From: Salvia splendens
Lineage: Eukaryota; Streptophyta; Magnoliopsida; Lamiales; Lamiaceae
Length of the DNA: 64,000 bases
Assembly: GCF_004379255.2 (NCBI RefSeq)
Contig: NC_056036.1
Span: 3,906,001 to 3,970,000, forward strand
Direction of reading: 5' to 3'
Numbering within the stretch: position 1 is the stretch's first letter; the number at the start of each line of letters is the position of its first letter. The notes under the pieces were generated by a model. The model was given only the letters and a program-made list of their open reading frames with translations, did no database searches and was not told the DNA's origin. This document shows positions 33,916-46,859 of the stretch, piece by piece. A program made the translations under genes and the position numbers.

Positions 33916-35619
33916 GTCCTACTTTAGCATAAAATCGTAATGGATAAACTAATCAAACCAATATAGTACTAGTATATATCATTAAATATTATAAACTCTT
34001 AACCTTGACAGCAAACTTTAACTAAAATTTGAAGGTTAATAAAATTAGGTCTGACAAAACAACTGCATGTAATAAATTTATCGTAGAGTAAGCTACCGAA
34101 TGACCTATGGAATAAAAAAAAGGTCTTCGTGGTAAACAAAAGGTTTAGTGGTAAAATTATTTTGTTCTCTAATGACAAAGTCAAAAGCACCAAAGAAAAT
34201 AGGCTGAGTTCCAATCGATTTACAACTTGAAGCTGTATTCTTACAAAAATATTGTATTGTGTGGCTTATTGAGCACGAATATGGAGTAACTTTTGTGATG
34301 TTGTACTTAATTTAAAAAAAATAGAATAGGCAAGAGACCTCGAGGTCTTTTTTTTCGGTAGACATCAGGGTCTTTTCTTTCTTTTTTTTGGGTAGTCCTC
34401 AAGGTTCAGTGTTCTACTATATTTTTGTTAACTAAGAAATCAAGACGAGTATATCTCAAAGTTTAATAAATATTTATATACTCCTTCATAGCCGTGAAAC
34501 GAACTCGCGCCTACAGAAGGCCACGTGTTCACTTAGATACATCACGAGATCATTCTTATTGGCTGCGCAAACGTGGCCCATTGTCATTAACTCCAAGTCA
34601 GATACAGCTGTGCTAAATCTGAGCTTTTGGTACTCGCGCGTGTGGGCAATATATAAACCATAGACTTCTGTTTTTTGGGTAATATTTCAGTGAGGCCGCT
34701 GTTTTTTGTCTAAATTTGCGGACTTATTATATTTTCGACTAATAGTGTTCAAACAGAGTGCAAAACATTTGTTTTATACCACTCCACAATCAGTATTATT
34801 CTTAGTAAAGGATAGGGATACGTTTAATATTACTCATTCCGTTCCATAGTAATAGAGTCATTTTACCATTTTGATACGTTTAATAGTAATAGAGTCATTT
34901 CCCTTTTTAGTAAAAGTCAACACATTTTTCTATGCCTACTTTACCCTCTCTACCTTTTTCATTTTCTACTTTATTCTCTTTTTACTTAACTTAGCTAACA
35001 CTATTTTTCTTAATTTCCATGCCGAAAAAAAATGTCTCCATTACTATGGAATGGAGGGAGTACTATTTACTGTTTTTTTAATTAATTTAGTCAAAATTTT
35101 AATAATTATTCCGTATATCTATAATTTCATTTCTAACAGTTGGATCGTGGCATATGTGTTGGATAATAGTAGTACTATTGCTTTGTAAATCAGCTAAATA
35201 TTAGAAATGTTATTTTAAGTTTTGAACAATTATTAAAGTATAAAATGACTGAAAATATTGATACTACAAATTAGAAAAGGTGAGGATGAAATTGATAAGT
35301 TGGGAAAATTGAAATAAAATTGATACCTTTATTAAAATTAGATTGAGAAGTAGTAACTGATAACTTATAGATATTGGCTTAAATTTAATAAAATCATTAA
35401 ACAATATAGGCATTCGAATTCTAATAATAAGACGAATTTTGTGGAAAATTTAGATAAGAGAAAAAAGAAAAGCAATATTCACAAAATTTCCAATTCAAAC
35501 AACACGCATTCAAGTCGCCTCTTTTGAATCTTTGCCATTTTAAAGTGCACCAAATCTAAAGATACTTCAATTCATCATCTACTGAGAGAAGAGAGAGAGA
35601 GAGCTCAAACAGGGAGACA
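33916..35619. other. intergenic, upstream of lesion-inducing-like gene
   Basis: AT-rich, with a Stowaway MITE at 34833-35060 and a CACGTG-containing stretch near 34522 (GGCCACGTGTTC) that could be a G-box. A GA-rich leader at 35582-35603 precedes the ATG at 35620. Confidence 0.45.
34833..35060. mobile_element. Stowaway-type MITE
   Basis: Flanked by TA. It starts CTCATTCCGTTCCATAGTAA and ends with the inverse TTACTATGGAATGGAGGGAG. A short internal duplication (ATACGTTTAAT with AATAGAGTCATTT) lies near the left end. Confidence 0.78.
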
Positions 35620-37448
35620 ATGGCGTTCATTTCTTTCCTCGGTAGACTCCTGTTCGTCTCTGTCTTCGTTCTCTCCGCCTACCAAGAGTAAGACTTCTGC
35701 CTCTTACATAGATCTGCGTTCCTTTCACCTTCCTTGCTTTCACCGCACGCGATTTTGTTTGTTTGGTGCTTTTCAATCGTTTTATATCGATTTAGCTTGG
35801 TTTCATCTTCTACTTGTGATTTGGAGTGATTCTACGCAATTGGATCTGATGAATGTGTCGATAGATTGTGTACTGAGGACTTCACATTTTGAGTGCTGTG
35901 AATCACAGCCTGTGATCTTACAATTTTGAGCTATTTGGTGATGAGGCGATGATTTCGAGTTAGATATATTCTCTGCCTCAATTCGAAGATTGGTAGTATC
36001 GATTTCATTGGTGTTGATTAAGAAAGTTCAAACTGAAGCGAGATAACAATGTAAAGTAAAATTCTAAGTTAATTTTGGTATAATTGACACTTTGATTAGA
36101 TCAGGGTGGATTAGTTATTTTGTTTTCGGAACTGCATTCTTCAGCAATGCTACCCTGCTCTTGCAGTTGCAGGTCAATGATCTCTCATTTTTGTGAGGAT
36201 CAATAGATCGAAGCTACTACTGGAATTTTGCTGCTATATGATTATGTATAGCTAATTTAGGTGTTTCCAGATTTTGATCCAATGCGTCCAATTGCCACAT
36301 TGTTTACGTAGAAACTGAGATTTTGTTACCTTTGTTGATCTGGATCTTGTTAAGAATTGTTTTATGTTTTGCATGTTTGTGGTGGTAATGGGAAAATGGT
36401 TAGTGTGCTGCTGAAATTGTTGGTTGAACCAGATTTCTTTTGTATGATGGAGATGCTTTTATACTGATGATTCTTTAATTTTTATTCCTTATAAACATTC
36501 TAAATGCTATACGGTAGTTACTTATGAAGCCATGTGTCTGTTAATTACTCAATGTTTTACTTATCTGTTGATTTTGAATGAAGCTTCATCTAGTCTGAAA
36601 TGGCAATTTGTACAAGAATTACTATTCATTTGTTTCATGTATCAAGCCATACATGAATGTATGAAGCGCCTTCTTATGCAACCCATTGTAAACTTTTGTA
36701 GGTTCAATGAATTCGGTAATGATGGTGGACCGGCAGCAAGGCAATTAAGGCCAAAGTTCAATGTTTTCTCAAAACATGTTGCTACTCACACTGGATTTCA
36801 AATTCCCCATGTTGATGTAAGGAGAGTCTTCATTTATTCGCAATTCATAGATGATACACGACTATGCACACACTCACAAAGACACATATATATTCACTGG
36901 CATGAATTTATAGATTGAGGGAATTGTTTATTTCAGATGAAACATTTGATATTGGGAGCTATCATCATGAAGTCTCTTGGTAGCCTTTTGTTCGTCTTCA
37001 GCAGCTCTTTTGGAGCTGTGATTCTGGTACCAACTACCAATCCTTCTTCCGTATATATATAATATATGAACTCAATCATTGTTGCTTAAAGTTCTTTTGT
37101 ATTCTCAGCTACTCCATCAAGCTATTTCAACACCCATCTTGTATGACTTCTACAACTACGAAGCTGACAAAAAGGAATTTGTTCAGCTCTTCATCAAGTT
37201 CACTCAGGTAAGCATTCAATCTAAGAACCATGTGCACCACCAAACAAATGAGTGTTAAGGGAATTCATTTATGCGACTAGTTACTACTCATCATGCTGCA
37301 TTCCATTATTCATTACTGACATTACAACTCACTCCAACATTCTGACCAGAACTTGGCACTGCTCGGGGCTTTGCTCTTCTTTGTTGGCATGAAGAACTCA
37401 ATGCCTCGGAGATCTTCAAAGAAGAAGGCTCCTAAGGCAAAAACTAAC
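35620..37448 (+). CDS. HR-like lesion-inducing family membrane protein
   Basis: Five exons (35620-35687, 36702-36816, 36937-37026, 37109-37207, 37350-37448) join at GT-AG sites to give 156 residues, the usual size of the family. The protein starts MAFISFLGRLLFVSVFVLSA, a hydrophobic segment or signal anchor. It then has GNDGGPAARQLRPKF, LGSLLFVFSSSFGAVIL, LHQAISTPILYDFYNY and LALLGALLFFVGMKNS, so four hydrophobic segments are predicted, with a basic C-terminal tail (RRSSKKKAPKAKN). This is the HR-lesion/DoxX-like family named after a tobacco ORF whose expression caused hypersensitive-like lesions. The normal function is unclear, and an ER membrane location is likely. It resembles Arabidopsis At4g14420 as I remember it. 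Intron 1 is long (1.0 kb), as is common for first introns. Confidence 0.92.
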
Positions 37449-39017
37449 TAGAGGTCAGACAAAAGTGATTGGTTTTAGTTGCTTCATTAAATTGCTTTAA
37501 TGATCTGGTTAGGGAGTACTGGAACCAGTTTTTTGTAAGGGTTGTATTGTATCATCATCAGCAGCACTAGAGTGTCTGTGATTTCGTTTTGTCTTTTTTT
37601 TTTTGGACGATGTTGTCTCGGCTATGCCATGATCTCTTTTGAAATTCATGAATTTATATGTATGTTAGTTTTTCCAGGAATTAATCACAGATGAGGCTAT
37701 TAAGTTTGATTATTCACTCTTGCTTGATTTAGTTGTGTTTTCATTCCAATTTCATGTTTTATTATAAATTTGTAATCATTGATTTTTTAGGGGCATTGGC
37801 TGGGGTTTATAATTATCTTTTTAACGTTGATCTTACTTAATAATTGGTTGTTACAAATTTTAATATATGTTTTTTTAATATGGCATATATTTTGATATTA
37901 TAATTAAATTAGTGTAGAATCTAACAGTGAACTCGAGTTATCTAGAACTATGCAGTGGTGGATCCGGGCATATTTATTAGGTAGTATATTTATATGATAA
38001 AGAAAGATTGGCACTAGTGTTTCTTCTTTTCATAATTTTATTGGAATTTACTTATTATATTAAGATTTCATAGCAATTCACTAAATTTTTATTCAGTTAT
38101 ATATATTTATAATATTTCAATCTGATCAATGTCCAACCGATTTTACCATTTGATAGCTTTGGTAGTTCGTTTATTAGTCTGATTTTAAAACATTGATTTT
38201 GTTGTGTTCTCTAGTTCTAAGACTCAAACAGCGGTAGATGCGGGCATTAATTATTATTGATGTGTTCTTCAAATCTTATACTCCATTATATTCCCTTCGT
38301 TCCACTTTATAAGTATAGGTTTTTCATTTTAATCCGTCCCATTTAGAAGTCCTAGTTAGAATATTTCATAAATGGCAATAAGTCCCACATTTCATTAACT
38401 TTATTCTGCTCACATTTTATAGTATAAAACTACTAATAGTATATAAAAATGAAATCGTGTTCCACTATCCTTTTTCACTAACTTTTCTTGACATTTCTTA
38501 AAATTTGTGTTGAACTTAAATTGAGACACCTAAAGTGCTTCTTCTTCTTTTCAAGCAAAAAAAATACTAGTACTACCATATTCAAGTTTTTTGTTTTATT
38601 AAAGGAATCATTCTAGTGCTAATATCTGATCAATTTGGACAATTTTATATCTGATCAATTTGGACACTTTCTTCTTTTCTTCGAATAATTTGACCACTTT
38701 TATACCTGATCAATCTGGTATCATATCTTTCATTCGGATTATAATGCTGGTTTACTGTATTAAGTTTATTATAGTTAATCAATTTCATGTAATTTTAATT
38801 ATTTTTTAAAATTCAGCATGTAATTGAGCTGTGGTAGGCCGATATGTTTGAGAGCATCACCTTACCTTAAGAGGGAGGCATATCAATATAAAATACTTAC
38901 TCCATTTTTGGAAAAAGGACAAAAGAGTGATGGAATATAAGATAAGTTGATGAAATACTATCATTACACAACCTCATACTTTGCAATCAACTGAAAGAGA
39001 TCATCTTAGCTGCCAAG
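37449..39017. other. intergenic between HRLI and dioxygenase genes
   Basis: The 3' UTR of the upstream gene probably covers the first 200 bp. A degraded Stowaway-like stretch lies near 38290-38545. The sequence is otherwise AT-rich with short repeats of GATCAATTTGGACA at 38628-38712. No gene is seen. Confidence 0.5.
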
Positions 39018-41520
39018 ATGTCTGACTACGACAGAATCAGCGAACTACAAGCGTTCGATGACACGAAAGCCGGCGTGAAGGGGCTCGTGGAAGCCGGGGC
39101 CACAAAGATTCCTCGAATATTCGTCCACGAGCAATACATGAAGGAAGAGAAGACAACTTCCGACGCCAGTGTCCCGGTAGTCGACTTGGGCTGCTTGGAG
39201 AAGGACCGCAGAGGAGTCATCGATCAAGTCAGATCTGCGTGCCGGGAATGGGGGTTTTTCAAGATTCTGAATCACGGGATTCCGGCAGATTTGATGAACA
39301 AAGTGATGGAGGTTGTGAAGGAGTTTTTTGAGATGGATGGTGAGGAGAAGAAGCAGTATTACACACGAGATATAAAGAGGAAAGTGGGGTTTAATAGCAA
39401 TTTTGATTTGTTTAGAGTGCCTTATGCTAACTGGAGGGATACTCTATATTTGGTCATGGCTCCTAATCCACCCCATCCACATGAATTGCCTCAACTCTGC
39501 AGGTATTTATTAACTACAGTACAAATCTATAAATTCATTCCGATTCTTTCTTTTTCTCTTGATTCTTTTCCGAGCAAGATGTATATTTGAGAAATCATGT
39601 CAAGAAGATTAAATCGCTTCTTCTAACTCTTTTTTCAAATTTAATAAATATTGTGTTAGAAATTTCTCGAATTGGTTTACCATTCTCAAATATGATATAA
39701 TTGACAACTCGAAGTTTCACATTATCCCTTTGGTAGAGTTCGAATTGCGTTTATTGTAATTTTATGGAATTGGATATGAACTTATTATTCTAATTGAATT
39801 TCAATTTCTTTATTAGTATAAAGACAATAATTTATAAGTCAAAAAATGAACCAAAATTTAATATTGATTTTTAATTAAATATATTTTTAATTTTCATTTA
39901 TGTAGGAGTATAATGTTGGGGAGTGATCAAGTGCTAACTAATTAACAATCACAAATTAAGATCAAATCTTAGCCATTAGATTAGGAGATCTAGTGGTTGA
40001 AACAATGCCACATGGATTATATTTTAAATTAAAAAAAATAAATAAATATAAAGGGTATTATTGTCAATTCTCTCTCATCAAAATCATCTCAAAACTTTAA
40101 ATTTATGTAACTCTCTCGATTTAAATTATTTTTTGGCAAAAAATATATCAAATTAAAGATAATTTTATAAAGATTCCAATGAGATCTCAATTGCATATGT
40201 TCCGACGATGTTCGGGTGATGCAATTTGATAAATTATATTTCAATTTTCATATATGTTGATAAGCAGATTTTATCAACAAATTCAATATAGTGTATGCAA
40301 AATCTCAATATAGTGTAGGTAAAATATCAATAAAACTGTGTTGATATTTTCTTGTAATTGTGTTGATATTCTCATGTCATATTATTGATATTTGTAATAC
40401 ATTATGTTGATATAAAAAAAACCCACGAAAATGATCATATGATAACATAATGACGATATTATCCTTTTGTTGATATTTTGTCTACTATTTATTGAAATTT
40501 GTGAGCTTTAATCTCATCCACTTATTTTAAAATCCAATAGTGTAGATTTAGTCTTAGTTTTGAATTATGGTGTTATAAGCATTAGAAGAGAACCATGTAA
40601 CTCTAAATTAAATTTTATACTAGTAGTATATATTTTGAATTTCTGTTTGAGTGTAGGTGTTGTGTTTATTTTCTCTGTGTCTACCATATGTGTCATGTGT
40701 GTATTTTGTGCAATCTTTGTTCATGAGATGGACTAATTTGACTACTTAAAATTCTAATATATTTTTTTAATATACTTTTCAAATTGTAGTGTATAAAGCT
40801 TGGTTTGATATGTGTTCATCTGGATTTGGCAGAGATGCAATGCTGGAATACTCGAAGCAAGCAAAAAACGTCGGAATCCTTCTGTTCGAGCTGCTGTCCG
40901 AAGCTCTCGGGCTGGACCGGAATCACCTTATCGACATGGATTGCGCAGAGGCGCAGTTTGTGGGGTGCAACTATTACCCGGCCTGTCCCGAGCCGGACAT
41001 GGCGCTCGGGTTCAGCAGCCACACAGACAGTGGCTTCCTCACTCTTCTACTGCAGGACGATATCGGTGGACTACAGATTCTCCACAACCATTGCTGGGTT
41101 GATGTCCCGCCTTCTCCAGGAACTCTTCTGGTTAATGTCGGTGATCTCATGGAGGTACGTTACGTAAGTAGATAAGCACGTGAATAGTGTAAGTGCTTTT
41201 CAATGCACTGCACTCTGTTGTGGATGCCCTTAACGATTAGTGCTTGTGTGTTGCAGCTAATCAGTAACGGTGCGTTTAAAAGTGTGTACCACAGGGCGCT
41301 GGCGAGGAGCATTGGTCCGCGGGTTTCAGTTGCGCTTGTGTTTCGTATGCATGTAGAGGAGAGCAACGGCTCGAAGGTTTATGGTCCGATCAAGGAGCTG
41401 CTGTCCGAAGAGAATCCACCTGTTTATAGGGCGGCCAAAGGGGAGGAGATTATTGCTTGTAGATATGCAAAGGGAATGGAGGCTAATACCCCATTGTTGT
41501 CCTATTTCAAGCTCAATTAG
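39018..41520 (+). CDS. 2-oxoglutarate/Fe(II) dioxygenase, ACC-oxidase-homolog (DOXC31) type
   Basis: Three exons (39018-39502, 40833-41154, 41257-41520) encode 356 residues, the normal length. The N-terminal domain has the signature [19 protein letters not shown] of the '1-aminocyclopropane-1-carboxylate oxidase homolog' group, which also includes desacetoxyvindoline 4-hydroxylase. The 2OG-Fe(II) domain has the iron ligands in [10 protein letters not shown] and in KSVYHRALA, and the 2-oxoglutarate-binding Arg/Ser in GPRVSVAL. All catalytic positions are therefore kept, and the enzyme is probably a soluble oxidase of specialised metabolism. The substrate cannot be predicted; true ACC oxidase activity is unlikely for this group. 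It is tail-to-tail with a second, damaged copy at 41727-43506. Intron 1 (1.33 kb) is AT-rich and may contain an old insertion. Confidence 0.92.
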
Positions 41521-41726
41521 CCCTTTGATTTCATCCAAATAATCTCTCCTACTATTACTATGTTGTAACTGTCTGTGGCTGTCTTTACAACTTTGAACCT
41601 AAACTATCAATGCTTATATATATATATTGATAATTCAAGGTAGTTTAAGTTATTACAAATGTTGGTTACAAAGATAGGAGAAATGAAGCTATAGATGAAG
41701 GCTGTGTTACATTTCAACTCCAAAGG

Positions 41727-43506
41727 CTAACCTTTGAGTTGGAAGTGAAGCAAAGCAGAAGTGCCATCAAGGCCCTTCTTGCAGAAGTAGTCACTATACT
41801 CTTCCGACGTGGTGGTGCGGTACTTGGGAGGGTTTGTCTCCGACAAGAGCTCCTTGATTGGGGCATGAACGATCGAGCTTGGTCCCGAATCCCTCCCAAA
41901 GAAGCTGGCAACTGATATCCTAGAGCCGGCCTTGCTCGACACCACCCTGTGCTCCACGCTTTTGTACTTATCGTTCGTTACCAGCTGCAAGATTGATATT
42001 ATAGATGTGTTACAGACCAAACACGAAAACTCTTTTCAAAAGACTAATCTATCCAGAGGGAGGATCCATTTGGTCTATAACCTCATACTAGATGTTTTAC
42101 ACAATCAACATGAGACAGTACTGGAGTACGTTACAGATGCTTACTTGAAGAAGATCTCCAATGTTGACGACTAAGGCGCCTCGGAGAGGAGGAACATCCA
42201 CCCACTGGTTCTGATGCATCACTTGGAGCCTTCCGAGGTTGTCCTGCAGAAGCACGGTTGCGAAGTCGTTGTCTGAGTGTCTCGTCGCGCCCAATGTGAG
42301 CTCAGGCTCTGGGCACGAGGGGTAGTAATGGGAGACCATGAAAAGTGAGTGTGCACATTCCATTTCTAGGAGATGATTTGTGCCGAGTCCAAGACCTTCA
42401 GACAGCAACTCAAACAAACTCCTCCCTAATCCCATCACTTGCTTAGAGTATTCCATCATGATTTCCCTAAAACACACAATCATCCACCAATCTTCATCAC
42501 AAGCCCTAAATTCCACTTTAATCAATTCAATTGAACACCATCTATAATCAAATAATCAAGAATTGACAAAGGAAGATTCTAGATTTTCATAGACTTGCAA
42601 ATTTAAGGTAGTTGGTGAGGCAGTGGAGTATTAGGAAGCAAGAACACAACTGAACACAATACAAAGACTCCTTAAACACACAATCATCCAATCTTCATCA
42701 CAAGGTCTAAATTTTTCCACTTTAATCAATTCAATCCAACATTATCTACAGCACTACTCTACCTAAAGAAGAATAACCAAATAATCAAGAACTCAGGAAG
42801 CTCCTAGATTGTTATGGAACTGCAAACTATTAGGATCAAGAACACATCTGAACACAACAAAAAAGATTCCCTAAACACACAGTCATCCAATCTTTCATCA
42901 CAAGTTCTAAATTCTTCCAATCTAATCAATTCAATCCAACTCCATCTACAACACTACTCTAACTATAGAAGAATAATCACATAATCAAGAATTGACAAAG
43001 GAAGCTTCTAGAATGTTATAGACCTGCAAACTTGAGGCAGCTGTTGAGGCTGTGGAGGATTAGGAGCAAGAACACAGTAAAAAGAGTCTCTCCAACCGAA
43101 ACTTTTTAGTTGAGTCTCTAGTGTAATATTGCTTCTTGATATCCGAATCCTGCTCCATGAATCCACGAACCCCGTCCAACATATCATCCAAAATTGCTAC
43201 CGGAATCCCATGATTCACAACTTGGAAGAAACCCCACGTCTCCGCCGCTTCTCGAATCCCGTCCAAGACTTTGCGGCGTATGCTCGGATCCTTGTTGAAG
43301 CTCTCGAGATCTATGACCGGAAAATCGAAGTGAGTTCCGGTCGTGGTCCCGATATCCTTCAAATTTTGCGGTGGATGGAGGAAGATTGTGGGCAGCTTGG
43401 TGATCCCGGCGTCGACTAGTCCTTTCACGCCGGCTTTCGTGTCGTCGAAGGCCTGCAACTCGCTCTTCCGATCGGATTGTGCATCCATGCTGCTTGAAAC
43501 TACCAT
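41727..43506 (-). pseudogene. second DOXC31 dioxygenase copy with frameshifting deletion
   Basis: Exons at 43024-43506, 42145-42466 and 41727-41984 match the neighbouring gene in structure, and exon 2 has exactly the same length (322 bp). The start MVVSSSMDAQSD leads into [19 protein letters not shown]. Near 43096-43102 about 16 codons are missing between YYTRDSTKKF and GWRDSFYCVLAPNPP. The join is out of frame, so translation stops at 43060-43062. Downstream exons are still open, with iron ligands in [11 protein letters not shown] and KSVEHRVV and Arg/Ser in GSRISVAS. The second domain is diverged (DNDFATVL instead of DSGFLTLL). Without an unusual splice this allele cannot make a full enzyme. 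A recent pseudogene is most likely; an assembly error is the alternative. Confidence 0.8.
42467..43023 (-). repeat. intron built from three tandem exon-end plus intron units
   Basis: Intron 1 of the damaged dioxygenase contains units with a period of about 200 bp (landmark ACACACAATCATCCA at about 42473, 42676 and 42875). On the minus strand each unit repeats a decayed copy of the 3' end of exon 1 (TGTTCTTGCTCCTAAT through TTTGCAG), then intron sequence ending TGTGTTTAG. The genuine exon end is at 43024. The copies near 42590-42660 and 42805-42860 are degenerate. Confidence 0.8.
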
Positions 43507-44150
43507 TTTTTCCAGCGAAAGTAGGATTTTTGTGGAAAGCAGCTGCACACTTATTATTTTAATGGATTAATGGTTGACTCCGCTGGCTTCATATGGATCA
43601 CTACATGGATTTTTCTACAAATCTTTGTTTATTGGTTTAGAATTATGCACAAAAAAATTTCAATTCTTTCACACACAAATAGGGTCGAAGCAAAATAAAG
43701 GATGTGAGCATTGATGCGATCTGTAGTGGCGGCGCCGCATCTATGAATATCAGATAAAATAATTTTGGTTGTGCACAAAATTTATTACTACAACAAAGTT
43801 AATAATTCTTCAAAAAGTTCAATTTGTAAATCATTTCATTATCTTACCGCATAAATCTAATCACAGAAAATAGAAAATTGCTCTAAGGCATCATATATAA
43901 ATGCAGGAAAGAGATGAAACTGAAACGCAAGCGCAAAATGTAAGAACCCGTTTTCGTCAAAAAGAAATTAGAAATCTTTCAATTTATTTAGTACTCAAAA
44001 TTTGTTCAAAACAGCATTAGAAGCAAAAGATCTAAAACCAATACAAAATCAACTAGCGAGCATTTCTGACTTTGTATTTACAAGCATGTCAGGCAGAACA
44101 ATTCTCAACTGCATGATCAAAGCTTATAAGGAGCGTCATCGCACACAAAA

Positions 44151-46500
44151 TCAAGCAGCAGGTGGCCTGAGCTCATGATCTTGAGATGTGTCACGTGCAG
44201 ACGGAGGTAGGTACTGCCACATTGGTACAAGACTGTAGCCAGGGTACATCGGCATCTTGTTTGAGGCAGCAGGGTATACCTGTGGATGTGCATGCATGAA
44301 ACCAGTAGGAGGAACAGCCATGCTTTTCAGTTGCTGCTCCATCCTCTCTTTATCTGTCTTGAGCACCAACTTCTCTTCACGAAGTTCATTTTTCTCAGCC
44401 TGTTTTAGATATGACAGAGTTATAGAGCTGTAAAGGGATTTCTACTAACCTCAAAAAACATGGCAATTTGAGGTGGTTAGGTAATGTCTGACCTTCAAAG
44501 TTTTTATCTCTTCTAAAAGCTTCTCGTTCATCTCTTTATACTCCTCCGATTCAGTTTTTAGCTGGTTTAGAACTCTGATGGCATCACCTAGTATGGCCAG
44601 TTTGTCAGTTTTTGCAGGTCTCCCAGGTTCTAGCGTAGCAGACAACTCTGTAAACCTGCACCAAGCCCAAAACAGTTCTTTATTTGAAACAATCTATCTA
44701 GTCCTTCACGTAATGCACTACCACAATCTCCCACTCTCTTTCGGGAAATAGTAGATACTACCTGTCGTTCAATTTTTCTCTCCTCATTCTCTCACGGCAT
44801 GCTTTGTTTCCTGTTCCACCACATTGTTGACTGCGACCCCTGTAGAATGGGTGCAACAAGGCCAAGAGTTTAGTTGGTTTTGTTCGAAAAAATTGTGATG
44901 AAGCATGTATCCAGAACAAGTTAAAATAGATTTGCAATAGGAAAAGAACATGAAAACATAACCAAACTTCCTTTCGCAAGTCCATTTGCGAAAACCTTAT
45001 GTAGATACAATATATGAAGGCCAAAGACTAGCCATTTCATACATTGAAGGAACTAGCCATTAAACAAATGTTAGCCTGTAATAGACGTGCTTCAGGTTTT
45101 TGAACAACAAAGAGCAGCTTTAAGACAGCAAGATTCCATGTAGCAAATTCAAACTCCGTACATGTAGAGTGAGAAATGACTCAAAATTGCCATATCACGA
45201 TTTTTAGTACTTTCGTGAATCCAGCTGAATAACATTATAGAAGCTATATAAGTTCTTCCAGCAACAGAAATACACAGATTATATTAAAGATTACCTCTTT
45301 TTTGGGTTTTCTCGCTCTTCCACAGAATCACTGATATGTGATGTAGTTCCACTAAACGACACATCATTCGTCACGCAAGCGCTTCAATAAAATAATGATC
45401 ATATCAATGACAAATATTGTGACAGATTTACAGCAGGTAATATATTTAGCAACAGTGTAATACTAGTAAGCAAAAGAGTAGCCAAGATACTGTGTTATAA
45501 CTTTAATACATCACTAGTCACTACCACACCTTGTTTATAAGATTAAGAGCAACCAGCATGCAAGTTGGGCTCTTAAAAATTTCATGACTGAAACCTAAAA
45601 CCACCTAAGAATAACTTTAGGCTCCAAACACGAGCTCAATAAGCTTGACTTCAGCACAGGTGGAGCCTTTTGGATTCAAGATTACCTTATTAAAGAAATA
45701 TTTGAAATGGAGGAATAACCACAAGTCATATCCAGATATTCTTTGATTGTCCAGTCCCAAGTATCTCATCCTCTTGCTTTTTCTATTGTGCAACATCGAT
45801 GCTCTTCTCATGATATCACAGGGACAGTTTGGAATTTTGCTAAATTATCAGTCAATGGTTAGGTGAAGTAAGCTGCAACTTGGGATGTATTGTTGCAATA
45901 TTCAAAGGACAGACTACGCAGATTATTTTACCATGACTATAATCTTGAATCTTATCAGCTGAGCGACAAATGAGCGCCTGGAACACTATAAGCAGCTCAA
46001 TGTTTGCAAAATATCTAGACATGAGCTCAAATCTCAACCTGTTCTGTCTATTTATAACCGTAAGAACCGCTTAAAAATACTCTAGATATGTCTTTTTCAG
46101 TTTTGCTGAATATTTCGATAGCTGCATTGGATTAAATCTCGATTTGCACAGAAAAACCTATTAATAACGAAATAAATCTACAAAACGATTTCTTATCTCC
46201 AACTTTCAATCCCAAACATAGGCATAAATCTACAAAACCACATCCCTATAGATCAGGGACGCAGAAAATCATTCATAAAGTCAATTCGAAAATCAAAACA
46301 TTCCAATCAAGCACACAAACCAATAATTACTGTCATAGAAAAAATAATCCAAAACAAACTCACTTTTGCGCCGGTGGCTGAGGGTTCAAATAAAGGTCCG
46401 CGGCCGGGACGGCGTCGTCCAAGAGGAAGCTGTAATCGATTAACTCGGTCCAGCAATTCTCGTCGAGTGAATCCACGTGATGTGCATAGCCATTCATCAT
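44151..46500 (-). CDS. BHLH121: bHLH transcription factor, bHLH121/URI-like
   Basis: Five exons (46364-46500, 45295-45381, 44762-44839, 44493-44655, 44151-44399) give a 237-residue protein. The basic region is KACRERMRREKLNDRF, with the E-R pattern that contacts an E-box. The helix-loop-helix follows (LEPGRPAKTDKLAILGDAIR), then a leucine-zipper-like coiled coil with EKNELREEKLVLK. The C-terminus ends DTSQDHELRPPAA, typical of subgroup IVc. The combination EEIKTLKAEKNELREEK and the ELRPPAA ending match bHLH121 (URI) better than ILR3 or bHLH104. URI is known in Arabidopsis as an upstream activator of iron-deficiency genes, working as a heterodimer with other IVc members. The N-terminus (MMNGYAHH) is less conserved. 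A CACGTG G-box lies near 46686, upstream of the start. Confidence 0.9.
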
Positions 46501-46859
46501 CACATTCACGTGTGATTAGGGCAAAGAATTGGTGTAGGCGAGTCAAATTAATAATTGGGGATTTCGGTTTCGATTTCGATTTCAACTTTTGAAGGAAAAT
46601 GGATTGATGGCAATTAATTTGCGGGTGAAAAGCAGTCACGAGATATGATTCGATGGGTAGTGGGAAGCTGCCCACTGAGGGGGAGACACGTGGACGGCGG
46701 CGTCAATTATTGGCTTAGCCGTAACCAACGAAGTTGCTATATCTGCCGCCGTATTTATTCCTGAAAATACAATGCGGTGAAATGATTTTCACATGCGATG
46801 CCATTCGCAGTTTCTTTTATTCGATTAATTGATATGAATTCTTGTTGTTTCCAATAATG
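46501..46859. other. promoter region of the bHLH gene
   Basis: Upstream of the bHLH start. It contains ACACGTGG (G-box-like) near 46686. Longer minus-strand frames across this area are out of frame with exon 1 and are ignored. Confidence 0.4.

Noticed and set aside
36532..36918. 128-codon plus-strand frame
   Set aside because: It runs from an intron through exon 2 of the lesion-inducing-like gene into the next intron. Only the exon part is coding.
44151..46500. Orthology of the bHLH gene with bHLH104 or ILR3 (which would extend the chromosome 4 synteny)
   Set aside because: The zipper EEKLVLK and the ELRPPAA ending fit bHLH121/URI better, so it was not used as synteny evidence.
46307..46675. 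122-codon minus-strand frame over exon 1 of the bHLH gene
   Set aside because: It is in a different frame from the exon that splices correctly into the bHLH protein (MMNGYAHH start at 46500).
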